64,000 bases of DNA from Zobellia uliginosa (GCF_900156625.1 NZ_FTOB01000002.1:118275-182274), one strand, 5' to 3'; counted from the first letter of the stretch, positions 52,137 through 63,400 are shown. Numbers and translations are program-made. Notes: generated from the sequence alone by a model not told the origin.

Positions 52137-53318
52137 ATGTTGAACGAGGGAATAGAAGATATTATCGTAAAGTATCTGGCCAAATCGGCCTCGGATAAGG
52201 AAATAATCGAATTGACGGAATGGTTGAAAAATGAGGCCAATCTCTTGGTTTTTGAAGATTTTATACGAACGAATTATGTAAGTAACCATCATATGCTTGA
52301 TTTTGATACGGAATTTGAAAAGAAGAAAGTACTTGATGTGATTCAGGACGGAGAGAAGAAACGGGCCAGGTTAAAAAGGATGAACCACTTTTTTAAATAT
52401 GCGGCCCTAGTTCTGGTTCTCTTGGGGCTCGTTTATGTCTACAATTCAAGGTCCGATACACCTACTATCATTGAAAACGGACAAACCTTCAGTGTGCCAA
52501 AGAACGATGTGCCTCCCGGTCATGATAAGGCTGTGTTGACGCTTGACAATGGAGAGGAAGTGGTTTTGGAAAAGGAAAAGGAGGTCAAGATCAACGGGGC
52601 AAGCCAAAATGGCGAAAAGTTGGTCTACGATCGCCACTGGTCGCAAGAAACGGAAGCTTCACTGTTTAACTACCTCACCATTCCAAAAGGAGGGCAGTTT
52701 TTTGTGCAATTGTCAGATGGCACCAAAGTATGGCTGAACTCCGATTCAAAGCTTAAATATCCCGTAAAGTTTATGGAAGGGCAGACGCGGGAAGTTGAGC
52801 TCTTATATGGTGAAGCCTACTTTGAGGTTGCTAAAAGTTCGGAGGGAGGCGGCACGAATTTCACCGTCAAGACAGGAATACAGCTAATAGATGTTCTGGG
52901 GACCCAATTCAATATCAAGGCCTATAATGGCGAGAGTGATATCGTAACCACCTTGGTCGAAGGAAGGATCGCCATTGAATCCGGTACCACAAAAGAAGCC
53001 CTTGCCCCCTTGGAACAGTCGATCATCGATAGAGATAGGCCCGGGGCGGTTTCCATAAGAAAGGTCGAAAAGGTATTTGATGAAATAGCATGGAAACACG
53101 GTTACTTCAGTTTTAAAAGGAAATCAATGGAAGACATTATGACCATTCTTGCCCGGTGGTATGATGTTGATTATGAGTTCAAGGATTCCGATAAAAAGAA
53201 AAAAACCTTTACGGGCGTATTGGACCGTGAGAGCACTATAAGTCAAATATTAATTAATATCCAAAAAACCAATGAAATAAGATTTGAGATCAATGAACGG
53301 AAAGTAATTATCGAATAG
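52137..53318 (+). CDS. FecR-family antisigma/signal transducer
   Basis: From the ATG at 52137 (MLNEGIEDI), a 393-residue inner-membrane protein; the frame opens at 52113. An N-terminal cytoplasmic antisigma region (about 1-80) precedes a transmembrane segment (YAALVLVLLGLVYVY, about 90-104). The FecR periplasmic domain (about 190-290) has FNYLTIPKGGQFFVQLSDGT, KVWLNSDSKLKYPV and VELLYGEAYFEVAK. The C-terminus is DUF4974-like. It would transmit a signal from the STN domain of the SusC encoded next to the divergent sigma factor. Confidence 0.93.
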   Translation: MLNEGIEDIIVKYLAKSASDKEIIELTEWLKNEANLLVFEDFIRTNYVSNHHMLDFDTEFEKKKVLDVIQDGEKKRARLKRMNHFFKYAALVLVLLGLVYVYNSRSDTPTIIENGQTFSVPKNDVPPGHDKAVLTLDNGEEVVLEKEKEVKINGASQNGEKLVYDRHWSQETEASLFNYLTIPKGGQFFVQLSDGTKVWLNSDSKLKYPVKFMEGQTREVELLYGEAYFEVAKSSEGGGTNFTVKTGIQLIDVLGTQFNIKAYNGESDIVTTLVEGRIAIESGTTKEALAPLEQSIIDRDRPGAVSIRKVEKVFDEIAWKHGYFSFKRKSMEDIMTILARWYDVDYEFKDSDKKKKTFTGVLDRESTISQILINIQKTNEIRFEINERKVIIE

Positions 53319-53419
53319 ACCTAAAAAGGAAAACAAAACTCATCTATTTCGTGTAGAGGGGCAAGTTTTCTTATCGACCAAAGACCATTTAAATTATTAA
53401 CTAATCGAAATTTTTATGT

Positions 53420-56400
53420 ATGGAAACTAACTCAATCGAAGCTTTCTTCCGGTCTGGAAACAGGAGTTTCTTAAGGCTAATGAGCGCGCTTTTAATCTTA
53501 TCTTTTTCAACAACTTTTGGGTTTTCGCCCAAAGAATCGTTTTTCCAGAATTCAAAAATACTCATAAAGGCCAATAGAAAAATTCATCTATCCGAGCTAT
53601 TTGAGCTACTCAGGGAGCAGGCGGGCTATAAATTTGTCTATAGTGATGAACAAATTGCCAATGCACCAAAGGTTAAACTAAAAAAGGGCTCTGTTATGGT
53701 CAAAGACTTATTGGACAGGGGCTTGTCTCCCATAGGCTTGACCTATGAGTTTACCGATAACAACACCATTATCGTCAAAAAGAAAGTTAGGGATGTGGCC
53801 CAAGGCTCCCCACAATTTTTGGTGAGGGGGAATGTCACTGATGATCAAGGCGTTCCGCTGCCAGGGGTCAATGTTATCGAAAAAGGAACGACCAATGGGG
53901 CCTCGACCGATTTCGATGGAAATTTTGAATTGAACGTATTGGAGGATGCCACCTTGGTTTTTTCTGCTTTGGGTTTTAAGACCATTGAACGTAACGTCTC
54001 GGGCGATTCGAATATTGCGGTAGTCATGTTGGAGGATGCGGAACAATTGGGAGAGGTGGTTGTAACGGCCCTAGGGATCAAGCGAGACCAAAAGGCCTTG
54101 GGTTACGCCATGACCGAAGTAGAAGGTGAAGAATTGGCCCAAACCAATACCGTTAACCCTGTTTCGGCTTTACAGGGTAAATCGGCGGGCGTTAGCGTAG
54201 GAGGTTCTGATGGGGGACTTTTTGGAAACAGTAAGATCCAGATCAGGGGTATCTCTACATTGAATTCGAATGACAACCAGCCTATTTTTGTAATCGACGG
54301 GGTTATTCTTGATAATAGCATATCGAACGAAAGTGCCGATTGGGCCAGTAGCGCCAATGATTACGGAAATATTTTGAAAAACCTAAATCCCGATGACTAC
54401 AAGAGCGTTTCTATCTTAAAGGGGGCCGCCGCTACGGCACTCTACGGCTCACGGGGAATCAACGGGGTCGTTTTGATCCAAAGTAAAGATGGTTCCAACG
54501 CGAGGGGTATAGGGGTTTCCGTAAAACAATCCATGGGGGTTGACCGGGCATTTAAGCAGCCTGCCATACAAAATGAGTTTGGACCGGGAACCTTGGCCGG
54601 ATATGTAGATTATGGGGAAACCAATTCAAGCGGTGATTTTTATCGCTTCGATAGTTCTCAATTCGATTATAACGAAGAAGGGATGCCCACCTTGATCAAC
54701 CACGCGGGTGGAGGCTTGAGCTATGGCCCTAGGTTTGATGGAAGGCCAATTGAAGATTACGATGGCAATATTATCCCATACAGGGCCAATGACAACAATA
54801 TGCTAGATGTGTATGACACGGGATACAACTCGAATACCTCGGTTTCCTTGAGTGGTGGCAACGAGAAAGGGAATTTCTATCTGTCGGATTCCTATAACTT
54901 AAGAACAGGGATAATGCCCGATAACAGTTTTAGAAGAAACGCATTGATGTTTTCGGGATCTTACCAACTAGCGCCATGGTTACGGGCCAATGCTTCTATT
55001 TCATATACGACCTCTAGTTCTAAAAATCCTAGGAACGATATTTCCCAAGGCTTTTTTGACGGTACTTTCGAAAGGATATACAACACCGAGAAATATACCC
55101 AAAGACAATATTGGCAAGCCTCGCACGGCGGTGTGCCCAATTCCGATTATGGCGATACATACGCCAATGTACCCAATACGGGACTCTGGTTTGGGTACTA
55201 CAGTTCCGATCAGGTAAATGAAGAGCAGGTAACACGTCCCGTGGTCAGGCTGACCGCAAATGTTACGGATTGGTTGGATATTACCGCCGAGGGCAATATG
55301 AACCACTACACCACCAGATATGAAAACAAGGAGCTGGGTAGCGGTTTTGCCAATGAAGGGGGCTACTATGAACTCCGACATTACGATGATGTAAGCAAAA
55401 CAGGGAAGCTTACGTTTAACTTTACGCCTAAAATTTCCGATAGTTTTTCAGTCCAATTTTTATTGGGAGGCGAAATTTGGAATCAAGAAAAATCGAATAC
55501 CAGGGTGCGTACCGACGGAGGTCTGGTAGTTCCAGGAAGGTTTTATCTCGAAAACTCCAAGAAGACCAAACTATCGGAAGGTGGTATTTCGGCCACCAAG
55601 CAAATCAATTCCTTGTATTTCCTTTCCAGTTTTAGCTTTAAAGAACAAGTTTTTTTAGATGTGACAGGAAGAAATGACTGGTCTTCGGCCTTGGTATATA
55701 CCAATGGTGAGGGCAATTATTCGTATTTCTATCCGTCCGTATCTACGTCATGGGTGTTTAGCGAAACCTTCGATATGTCAAGTTTCTTGACCTTCGGAAA
55801 GCTGCGCGCATCTTGGGCACAGGTCGGGAGTGATACCAGCCCTTATACGATTAATAGAGGGTACGAGTTGGGCACCTACCAACTGCCGGGGGATAGTTTT
55901 ATCTACAAGAACTCCGTTAATAATACCGTTGTAGACCGAAATATCAAACCAGAGCGGAAAAATTCCTTTGAAGTGGGGGCCGACGTCCGGTTTTTCAATA
56001 GCCGCTTGGGTATCGATGTCGCATATTACGACGAAACGATTACCGATCAAATTGGATCCATTCCTCTGCCACCGGTTTCGGGTTACAGCAATTATTTTAC
56101 CAATATAGGTACGCTAACCAATTACGGATTTGAATTGACCCTTTCGGGAACCCCCATCAAAACCGAGAACTTTCAGTGGAACACTACCTTTAATTATTGG
56201 AACAATACTACGAAGATCAAGGAAATGCACGAGGATCTTGGTGAGTTCAAAAAACTGGGGGGTGATATTACTTATGGGAACTTCCGTATAGGTTCGGTAG
56301 CTTTTGAGGGAGGGGAGTATGGCGTTCTTTATTCGGACAGTAGTCCCAAGCGTTATCAGGCGACCGACGACGCGGGCAACCCTATAGACGACCCTAATAA

Positions 56401-57154
56401 TGGTAAGAAAGTTTTGGTATGGAGCGATTCCGGTAGGGGAGCTTACTATGAAAGAAGTTATGAAGCTGAGGAAATAGGTAAGATCCAACCCGATTTTGAA
56501 GGCTCGTTCAACAATGAATTCTCTTATAAAGGGCTTTCCTTGTCCGTGCTTTTAGACGCCCGTTTTGGAGGTCATATAGCGTCGTATTCCAGTAGATACG
56601 GAACGGCTTACGGATACCTTGAAAAATCGCTAAGGGGAAGGGATGAATCCCACGGAGGAATTGGATGGACGTCGCAATTTGCCGATACCCAAGGCGAAAC
56701 CTATGTAGATGGGGTTATTCCTGATGGGGTTTTTGCCGATGGACAGGAAGTCGTTACCCCCGATGGCTCTACGGTCGATGTTGGGGGAATGACCTATCAA
56801 GAGGCTTATGACCAAGGATATGTAGAACCCACCCATGCCAGTTACTATAATTATTTTAGAAATTCTTGGGGGCAAGGGGTCGTTAATGATGACTGGTTTA
56901 CCGAGCTTGAATATATCGCCATAAGGAATATTTCGGTGGGCTACCAATTGCCCCGGTCCTTTAGTGATAAGTTGGGAGCCAAAAAATTCTATATCGGTAT
57001 TAACGCAAGAAACTTGGGGTATCTGCACAATACCATGCCGAACGATATCAATCCTGAAAGTTTTAGGGGTACCTCAAGTAATGAATCCTTTAGGGAACGC
57101 TCCTTTAGCCCTTATGTATCTAGCTATACCATGACTATTTCGGTAGATTTCTAA
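53420..57154 (+). CDS. SusC/FecA-type TonB-dependent transporter with STN domain
   Basis: A 1244-residue outer-membrane transporter. A long signal region is followed by an STN (secretin/TonB N-terminal) domain at about 55-115 (RKIHLSELFELLREQAGYKF, then VYSDEQIANAPKVKLKKGSV). A CarboxypepD_reg-like domain follows (VRGNVTDDQGVPLPGVNVIE), then the plug (SILKGAAATALYGSRGINGV) and the barrel, ending SYTMTISVDF. The STN domain is what signals to FecR in such systems, so this transporter is both importer and sensor. It follows the FecR gene by 101 bases and is followed at once by its SusD partner. Confidence 0.94.
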   Translation: METNSIEAFFRSGNRSFLRLMSALLILSFSTTFGFSPKESFFQNSKILIKANRKIHLSELFELLREQAGYKFVYSDEQIANAPKVKLKKGSVMVKDLLDRGLSPIGLTYEFTDNNTIIVKKKVRDVAQGSPQFLVRGNVTDDQGVPLPGVNVIEKGTTNGASTDFDGNFELNVLEDATLVFSALGFKTIERNVSGDSNIAVVMLEDAEQLGEVVVTALGIKRDQKALGYAMTEVEGEELAQTNTVNPVSALQGKSAGVSVGGSDGGLFGNSKIQIRGISTLNSNDNQPIFVIDGVILDNSISNESADWASSANDYGNILKNLNPDDYKSVSILKGAAATALYGSRGINGVVLIQSKDGSNARGIGVSVKQSMGVDRAFKQPAIQNEFGPGTLAGYVDYGETNSSGDFYRFDSSQFDYNEEGMPTLINHAGGGLSYGPRFDGRPIEDYDGNIIPYRANDNNMLDVYDTGYNSNTSVSLSGGNEKGNFYLSDSYNLRTGIMPDNSFRRNALMFSGSYQLAPWLRANASISYTTSSSKNPRNDISQGFFDGTFERIYNTEKYTQRQYWQASHGGVPNSDYGDTYANVPNTGLWFGYYSSDQVNEEQVTRPVVRLTANVTDWLDITAEGNMNHYTTRYENKELGSGFANEGGYYELRHYDDVSKTGKLTFNFTPKISDSFSVQFLLGGEIWNQEKSNTRVRTDGGLVVPGRFYLENSKKTKLSEGGISATKQINSLYFLSSFSFKEQVFLDVTGRNDWSSALVYTNGEGNYSYFYPSVSTSWVFSETFDMSSFLTFGKLRASWAQVGSDTSPYTINRGYELGTYQLPGDSFIYKNSVNNTVVDRNIKPERKNSFEVGADVRFFNSRLGIDVAYYDETITDQIGSIPLPPVSGYSNYFTNIGTLTNYGFELTLSGTPIKTENFQWNTTFNYWNNTTKIKEMHEDLGEFKKLGGDITYGNFRIGSVAFEGGEYGVLYSDSSPKRYQATDDAGNPIDDPNNGKKVLVWSDSGRGAYYERSYEAEEIGKIQPDFEGSFNNEFSYKGLSLSVLLDARFGGHIASYSSRYGTAYGYLEKSLRGRDESHGGIGWTSQFADTQGETYVDGVIPDGVFADGQEVVTPDGSTVDVGGMTYQEAYDQGYVEPTHASYYNYFRNSWGQGVVNDDWFTELEYIAIRNISVGYQLPRSFSDKLGAKKFYIGINARNLGYLHNTMPNDINPESFRGTSSNESFRERSFSPYVSSYTMTISVDF

Positions 57155-57171
57155 ACATAAAACTGTATAAG

Positions 57172-59028
57172 ATGAAAGAAATATATAAGATTGTATTAAT
57201 CTCTGTTTTGGCACTCGGCGTGGCTTGTGACGCTGATGACTTTGCCGAATTGAACAGTAACCCCTCTGAACTGGCGGAGCCAGATGTCAGGTTTTCAATA
57301 ACCCAGGCCATACAAGATATGTATGGTAATGACTATACGATTTGGTTCTATGATAATTTCGATTACATTTTTCCATGGAGTCAATTGACAACTGCTGTAG
57401 TCGGAGGCGGTAATACCGAGGCATTTGTAGAAATGGGACCTTCTGAGGGACAAAATATTTACCCGAGTCTCTATGCCAATACACGCGATGTGCGTGCGCG
57501 TATAGAGGCCCTTCCTGCCGAAAGGCAAGAAGAGATGAAAGCCATTAAGGCCATGACATTTCCTATTCAGATTCACCCGGCATTGACCATTACCGATAAT
57601 ACGGGGTCGATGGTCTATACGGAAGGGGCTATGGCTCCATATACCGATCCACCATTGATTACCCCGGTATTGGATTCACAGGAGACCTTGTTCAATACCT
57701 GGTTGGGCGAATTGGATAAGGCCATGGATAGTTTAGTGGCCCCTAATCAGTTTGATATTGGTGATCAAGATGTTATTTATAATGGGGACTATAAGAAATG
57801 GGCCAAGTTCTGTAACCTTCTTAAGCTTAAGATAGCCGCAAGGTTGATCCATAAGGATAGGGCAAAAGCCTTGTCAATAGCGGAAGAGGTAGTCAATTCC
57901 CCTGTAGGTTACATGAATGACTTGAGCGATGATTTTATCTATAAAAGGGATGTGAATTATTATGGGACCGGAAACGGGCAACAGCCTGGTATAGGGGGAA
58001 AACATATAATTGACTTTATGGTCTCCAATGCCGACCCGCGTTTAAGGGTCCTTTATGATAAGAATGATTTTAACGGGGAGGTCGTACAGGCCTTTATCGA
58101 TGCGGGAAAGGACTTGCCTCCTTATGTCGAGCAATATGTCATCCTTGACGGGGCGGGTAATTTTTCAGGTTGGTCAGGACCGGGGGAGCCTTGGGTCCGT
58201 TATGCCGGCGTGCCCCTTTCTCCTGATGCGACCTTTGCGAGTGAAAACAATATTTACTTCAATCAAGGCGAACTCTATAGGGTTTCGGCCGGGGATATTG
58301 AAAAAGCGTATACGGCAACCTCTAATTATACGGAACGTATAACGCGTACGGGTTTCAATTTTACTTATCCTACAAAACCAGGTGGTAGGCTTATTGATAT
58401 TACCGAGAATTTTCCGCCTTTGGAGGTTATTTTGGGCTCTTCGGCCGAGACCAATTTATATTTGGCGGAATTCAAATTGCTGGGGGCCAATATACCGGGG
58501 TCGGCCCAAGATTATTTTGACCAAGGGGTGCGGCTTTCCGTAGAACGTTTGGATCGGTTGGCGAGAAACAGTGGTTTGCCCTATTATGAAAAAGACCCGG
58601 TATATGAAGATGAGGTAATGGCCGAAGCCGCCTCTACCCGGTTGAAGGCAGGAGAAATCGAAGCGCTGCTTGCTCAGCCTGCCTATGACTTAAGTACCGA
58701 TGGATTGGAAAAAGTGTACATACAGCAGTATATCAATTTTGCGGCTACGCCAAACGATGTTTGGGCAACTGTACGCCGGTCCGGGATCCCTAAAACGAAT
58801 AGCGATTACCTGCCTAGGGAAATGTTTACCTCGTCAGGTTCCGAGCTTACGGTACCACGCCGGTTCGTGGTTGGTACCCCTACCGAAGATGACAAAAACT
58901 ATCAAAATACGGTCAAGGCCCTAGAAGAACAAGGCTTCACTTCGGGAACCAATGACCCTTCCATTTTAAATACGGAAAGGCTTTGGTTTGATCAAGAAAA
59001 CCCTGGTTATGGGGAAGGACCCCAATAG
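57172..59028 (+). CDS. SusD-family (SusD-like 2) lipoprotein
   Basis: A 618-residue lipoprotein with a short leader ALGVAC (Cys19). FAELNSNPSELAEPDVRFSI and the later YNGDYKKWAKFCNLLKLKIA, ARLIHKD match the SusD-like_2 (PF12771) group that accompanies STN-type SusC proteins; the C-terminus has YIQQYINFAATPNDVWATVR. It starts 17 bases after the SusC stop. A terminator follows at 59090. Ligand unknown; substrate-binding lid role from the family. Confidence 0.92.
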   Translation: MKEIYKIVLISVLALGVACDADDFAELNSNPSELAEPDVRFSITQAIQDMYGNDYTIWFYDNFDYIFPWSQLTTAVVGGGNTEAFVEMGPSEGQNIYPSLYANTRDVRARIEALPAERQEEMKAIKAMTFPIQIHPALTITDNTGSMVYTEGAMAPYTDPPLITPVLDSQETLFNTWLGELDKAMDSLVAPNQFDIGDQDVIYNGDYKKWAKFCNLLKLKIAARLIHKDRAKALSIAEEVVNSPVGYMNDLSDDFIYKRDVNYYGTGNGQQPGIGGKHIIDFMVSNADPRLRVLYDKNDFNGEVVQAFIDAGKDLPPYVEQYVILDGAGNFSGWSGPGEPWVRYAGVPLSPDATFASENNIYFNQGELYRVSAGDIEKAYTATSNYTERITRTGFNFTYPTKPGGRLIDITENFPPLEVILGSSAETNLYLAEFKLLGANIPGSAQDYFDQGVRLSVERLDRLARNSGLPYYEKDPVYEDEVMAEAASTRLKAGEIEALLAQPAYDLSTDGLEKVYIQQYINFAATPNDVWATVRRSGIPKTNSDYLPREMFTSSGSELTVPRRFVVGTPTEDDKNYQNTVKALEEQGFTSGTNDPSILNTERLWFDQENPGYGEGPQ

Positions 59029-59089
59029 GGATGCCAATATTTAAGTTAAACCTTGTCTTCCCTTTAGATAAGGGCCGAGGTGTTCGGAA

Positions 59090-59125
59090 AAAGGCCATTT
59101 TAATATTAAAAATGGTCTTTTTTTA
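59090..59125. terminator. Terminator between SusD and lacI-type gene
   Basis: AAGGCCATTTT and AAAAATGGTCTT pair around AATATT, with an A-run before and seven T after. It can serve the SusD gene on the plus strand and, less strongly, the LacI gene on the minus strand. Confidence 0.85.
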
Positions 59126-59171
59126 TGGACATATGTTTTTTTTATAAAGCTGTGCCCCTTGGGCAATTCAA

Positions 59172-60215
59172 CTACAATTTGGTGTCGCTTGCTTTTCTCA
59201 TTGAGGAAGCCCTGACCACCAAATCGGTCTTGAGGGTAATGGTTTCGAACTCTACAAAACTATCGGTATCGTCTATCTGTCGGATCAATAGGCTTGCGGC
59301 GGCCTGCCCCATTTGAAAGGCGCGGTCGTTAATCGTAGTAAGGTTGGGTTCTATGACTCTTGATATGGGGTAATTACTAAAGCCTACTACGGCTATTTGC
59401 TCGGGAACCTTGATATGCGCCTTTTGAAAGACCTGAATGGCGCTGATCGCCGTATAATCGTTCGAACAGAACAGTCCGTCGGGCGATTCGGGCAGGGCCA
59501 GCATTTTTTTTGCGCATTCGGCCCCTTCTTCGTAGGTCAGGTTCTTGGTTTCTAGAATAAGGGACGGGTCTATGGGCAACTTATGTTTTTTTAAAGCCGT
59601 TTTATAGCCCTCCAAGCGGTCTTTGAAAATGTGGGTCGACTGGTTTCCGGCGATATGGGCGATGCGGCTACAGCCTTGTTGGATGAGGTGCTCCGTTGCT
59701 TTAAAGGCCGACTCGTAATCGTTGATGACAATTTTGTTCGCGTTAAAATTGGTTGGAACCCGGTCGTAGAAAATTACCGGCACCCCCAATTTGGTAAACT
59801 TTTTAAAATGGGCATACGACTTGGTCTCGTTCGAAAGACAGATGATAATGCCCTCGACCATCCTGTTTTGTAAAATACGGGTAATTTCTTTTTCCCTTTC
59901 GAAGGAATCCTTCGATTGAAAAATGGTAACATTGTACCCCTTACTGTAGGCGTACTCTTCAATACCGCTAATGACAAGGGAGTGGAAGTGTATATCGATC
60001 TTGGGAACGATAATGCCGATGGACTGGGTCTTCTTTTTTCTAAAACTCGAGGCAATGGAATTGGGGGTGAAGCCCAGTTCGTCTGCCTTCTGCTGGACCA
60101 GTTTACGTGTGGCATCGCTAATGGCAGGATGCCCCGAGATGGCGCGTGAAATCGTGGAAGGCGATAAGTTCAGTTCCTTAGCCAAATCTTTTAAGGTAAC
60201 TCTGGAATTCCCCAT
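59172..60215 (-). CDS. LacI-family transcription regulator
   Basis: A 347-residue repressor. The HTH is at about 5-27 (VTLKDLAKELNLSPSTISRA), the hinge to about 60, and the periplasmic-binding-protein-like sensor domain from 65 to 340 (SIGIIVPKIDIHFHSLVISG; LPESPDGLFCSNDYTAISAI). LacI factors bind CAAACG-type palindromes and release on sugar binding. One site lies 12 bases upstream of its own start (60227-60240) and a perfect one in the promoter of the divergent SusC gene (60375-60390), so autoregulation and control of the SusC/SusD operon are both predicted. Confidence 0.95.
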   Translation of the reverse strand: MGNSRVTLKDLAKELNLSPSTISRAISGHPAISDATRKLVQQKADELGFTPNSIASSFRKKKTQSIGIIVPKIDIHFHSLVISGIEEYAYSKGYNVTIFQSKDSFEREKEITRILQNRMVEGIIICLSNETKSYAHFKKFTKLGVPVIFYDRVPTNFNANKIVINDYESAFKATEHLIQQGCSRIAHIAGNQSTHIFKDRLEGYKTALKKHKLPIDPSLILETKNLTYEEGAECAKKMLALPESPDGLFCSNDYTAISAIQVFQKAHIKVPEQIAVVGFSNYPISRVIEPNLTTINDRAFQMGQAAASLLIRQIDDTDSFVEFETITLKTDLVVRASSMRKASDTKL

Positions 60216-60226
60216 AGGCGAGTTTT

Positions 60227-60240
60227 AACAAACGTTTGCG
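60227..60240. promoter_or_regulatory. LacI-type operator, autoregulatory
   Basis: AACAAACGTTTGCG, a palindrome centred on AAACGTTT with matching CAAACGTTTG core. It lies 12-25 bases upstream of the LacI ATG and shares its core with the perfect site at 60375-60390. Confidence 0.8.
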
Positions 60241-60374
60241 TGAATATTACAATGTCAAATTAGAAGAAATACGTTATATAGGTATAATAACAAATGATAT
60301 ATTGCAAATTTAACATTTTTTAGCTAATTATTCCTAGGTAGGAATAAAATTTAAGGGGATTTTACAATTATTTT

Positions 60375-60390
60375 ATGCAAACGTTTGCAT
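60375..60390. promoter_or_regulatory. LacI-type operator, perfect palindrome
   Basis: ATGCAAACGTTTGCAT is a perfect 16-bp palindrome. It covers TTTG at 60384-60387, which stands 20 bases before the TATATTTG -7 box (60408-60415) and so probably is the -33 element of the SusC promoter. Bound repressor would block RNA polymerase directly. Confidence 0.88.
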
Positions 60391-60407
60391 TAATTCGATC
60401 TTAATTT

Positions 60408-60415
60408 TATATTTG
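60408..60415 (+). promoter_or_regulatory. Promoter -7 box of the SusC/SusD operon
   Basis: TATATTTG fits the Bacteroidota TAnnTTTG consensus exactly. With a TTTG -33 element inside the LacI operator, a start of transcription at about 60422 and a leader of about 45 bases are predicted. Confidence 0.75.
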
Positions 60416-60467
60416 AGATCATTAGGTGTTGATATTTCTTTTCTAATAACCAGTTAAACATTGTTTT

Positions 60468-63400
60468 ATGAGTAAAAAAAGTAAATCCGATCGTTCGCAT
60501 TTCGGTAGTCGAGAGTTCTTCTTAAAGACTGGTATTCTTTGGGTAATGGTGTTTTTTCTTCATGGTTTTGTCTTTTCGCAAGAGCTTCGGATAGCAGGGA
60601 AAATTACCGACCAAGAGAGTGGTGAACCTCTTATCGGGGTTAGTGTTGTGGAGAAGGGAACCACAAATGGGGTGGCTTCCGACTTTGATGGAAAGTATAT
60701 AATAAAAGTAAATTCCCCTGAAGCCGTATTGAGCTTTTCTTCTATGGGTTACCGAGCTGTAGAGGTCCAAGTGGGTGAAAAGGAAGAATTGGACGTTGCT
60801 TTACAGCTGGTAGCCAATCAACTCGACGAGTTCGTCGTGGTGGGCTACGGTAAAAAGAAGAAACGGAACTTAACGGGTTCCGTGGTGTCCGTCGGTGTGG
60901 AAGATATTGCCCAGACCAACCAACAGGATGCTTTGAGCATTTTACAAGGACGGGCCGCTGGGGTACAGATCGTTTCCAATTCCGGGGCGCCCGGTGGCGG
61001 TATGACGGTAAGGGTCAGGGGGAATTCTTCCTTGAACTCGGGAAACTCCCCTTTGTACGTGATAGACGGGGTGCCCGTTGAATCGAATTCCCTTTCTTCA
61101 TTGAACGGAACGGAAAACTTCGGTTTGAACCCGCTTTCCGATATCAACCCCAATGACATTGAATCCATCGAGGTGCTGAAAGATGCGGCTTCTACCGCAA
61201 TCTACGGTTCCCGTGCCGCCAACGGCGTGGTGATGATCACGACCAAAAGGGGAAAGGAAGGCAAAGGCCAGGTGAATATCAGTTTTACATCGGGTACGAG
61301 CCAGATCACGAGAAAGCTCAGTGTCTTGAATGCTTCCCAGTACCGACAGGTTATTATAGATTCTTATCTGAATATGGACAATCCCGTTGAACCGAACTGG
61401 ACGGTCATTGATTCCCTAAACCCTAAAAACAACGGTGATGTCGATTGGCAAGAAGAATTGTTGCGGGTCGCGCCACAATATAAGGTAGACGTATCGGTAC
61501 AAGGTGGTTCGGAGAACGCCAAGTATTCATGGAGTTCTTCCTTTTTGGATCAAGACGGTATCATCCTAAACTCTAACTACAAAAGGGTGACCTCGCGCTT
61601 AAATGTTGATTTTGATGTTTCCGACCGATTTAAAATTGGTCAGAGCATTTCCTATACGAACGGGGTGAATAACCGAATAAACGCCGGGGGAACGGGTAAC
61701 TTAAGTGTGGTTCGTGAACTTTTGATCAGACCGCCATCTTATGCCATGTATTTGCCCGACGGTTCTTTAAACGGGTATCAATTTGGAAAAAGAAATCCCG
61801 TAGGTCTCGCCGAATACGCAACGCATTTGAACAAGACCAATAGGGTCATCGGTAACCAATACGGTGAATTCACCTTTTTTGAAGGATTGAAATTGCGCAG
61901 TAACCTGAACTTAGACTTCCTCAATATGAAGGAAGACGAGTTCCTTCCGTCTTCCTTAGATTATCGGGAGGGCTACAATTCTGGGGCGACCAGCTCGCTC
62001 AACAACTTGACTTGGGGCAATGAAACCTTTTTGACCTATGACAAGGCCTTCAACAAGGGGCATAACCTTAACGCCTTGGCGGGCTTTAGTTTTCAGGAAT
62101 GGAACTATGAGCGTACCGGCCTTGAGGGAATGTTTTTTCCCAGTGATAACGTCATCACCTTAAATGCGGCGGGAACCATTTCCGGCCAAGAGGCCAACAT
62201 CCATACCCAACACTCCATGTTGTCGTATTTCGGAAGGTTGTCTTATGATTACAAAGGCAAGTACTTGTTGGAGATGAACTTGAGGGCCGATGGTTCCTCG
62301 CGTTTTGGAAAGGACAACCGTTTTGGTTATTTTCCTTCGGCTTCCGTGGGATGGAGGTTTTCCGACGAGAATATATTTGAAAACGTAAATTTCCTTTCCG
62401 ATGGAAAATTAAGGTTTAGCGCGGGGCAGACGGGTAACGAGGCCATAGGAAACTATACTTCCCAAGGTGAATTTTTAGTGGGTACCAATTATTTAGGCTA
62501 TTCTGGGGCATCGCCATCGGTAATGCCGAATTCGGGACTCACCTGGGAAACCACTACCCAATACAATGCGGGTCTGGACCTGTCTTTTATGAACAACAGG
62601 CTTACGGTCAATGCGGATGTCTACCTGAAGGAAACGAACGATCTGTTGTACAATGTGCCTATACCTAGAACTTCAGGCTTTGCCTATAGCACGCAGAATA
62701 TAGGAAGCATTGAAAACAAGGGGGTCGAACTCTTGATTTCTACGCGCAACTTGGTGGGTGATTTTAAATGGGATACCAATTTTAATATCAGTACCAACCG
62801 TAACGTGGTAAAAGATTTGCCCGACGACTTGTTGACCAATGGATATATACAGAACGGAACCTATCATATCTTACAGGAAGGATTGCCCATAGGTACCTTC
62901 TACGGATGGAAGTTCAACGGGGTGTATGCCCGTGATGAGGACAATGTAAACGGTATTACCAACGGGGCCTTGGGCAAGGTGTTCAAAGGGGGCGATCCTA
63001 TATGGAACGACCTTAACGGCGACAATATCATTGATGAAGACGACCGTGAGGTTATCGGGGATGCCCAGCCTGATTTTTTTGGGGGGATCACGAACAACTT
63101 TAGCTATAAAAACTTTAGCCTTGGCGTCTTTATGCAGTTCTCTTATGGTAACGATATTTATAGCGAGATCAACCATCAAAGAAATTCAGTGGTCCGCTAT
63201 AACAACCTTTCTACCGATGCACTCGATAGATGGCGCCAACAGGGCGATGTTACCGATTTTCCAAAACCGGTTCGCGACGATCCCATGCAATCCGATAGTC
63301 GGGTGCAGAGCCGATGGGTGGAAGATGGTTCTTATTTGAAGCTAAAGAACGTCAACTTGCGCTATAGTTTCCCTTCTAAGTTGATCAGTTCATTCGGACT

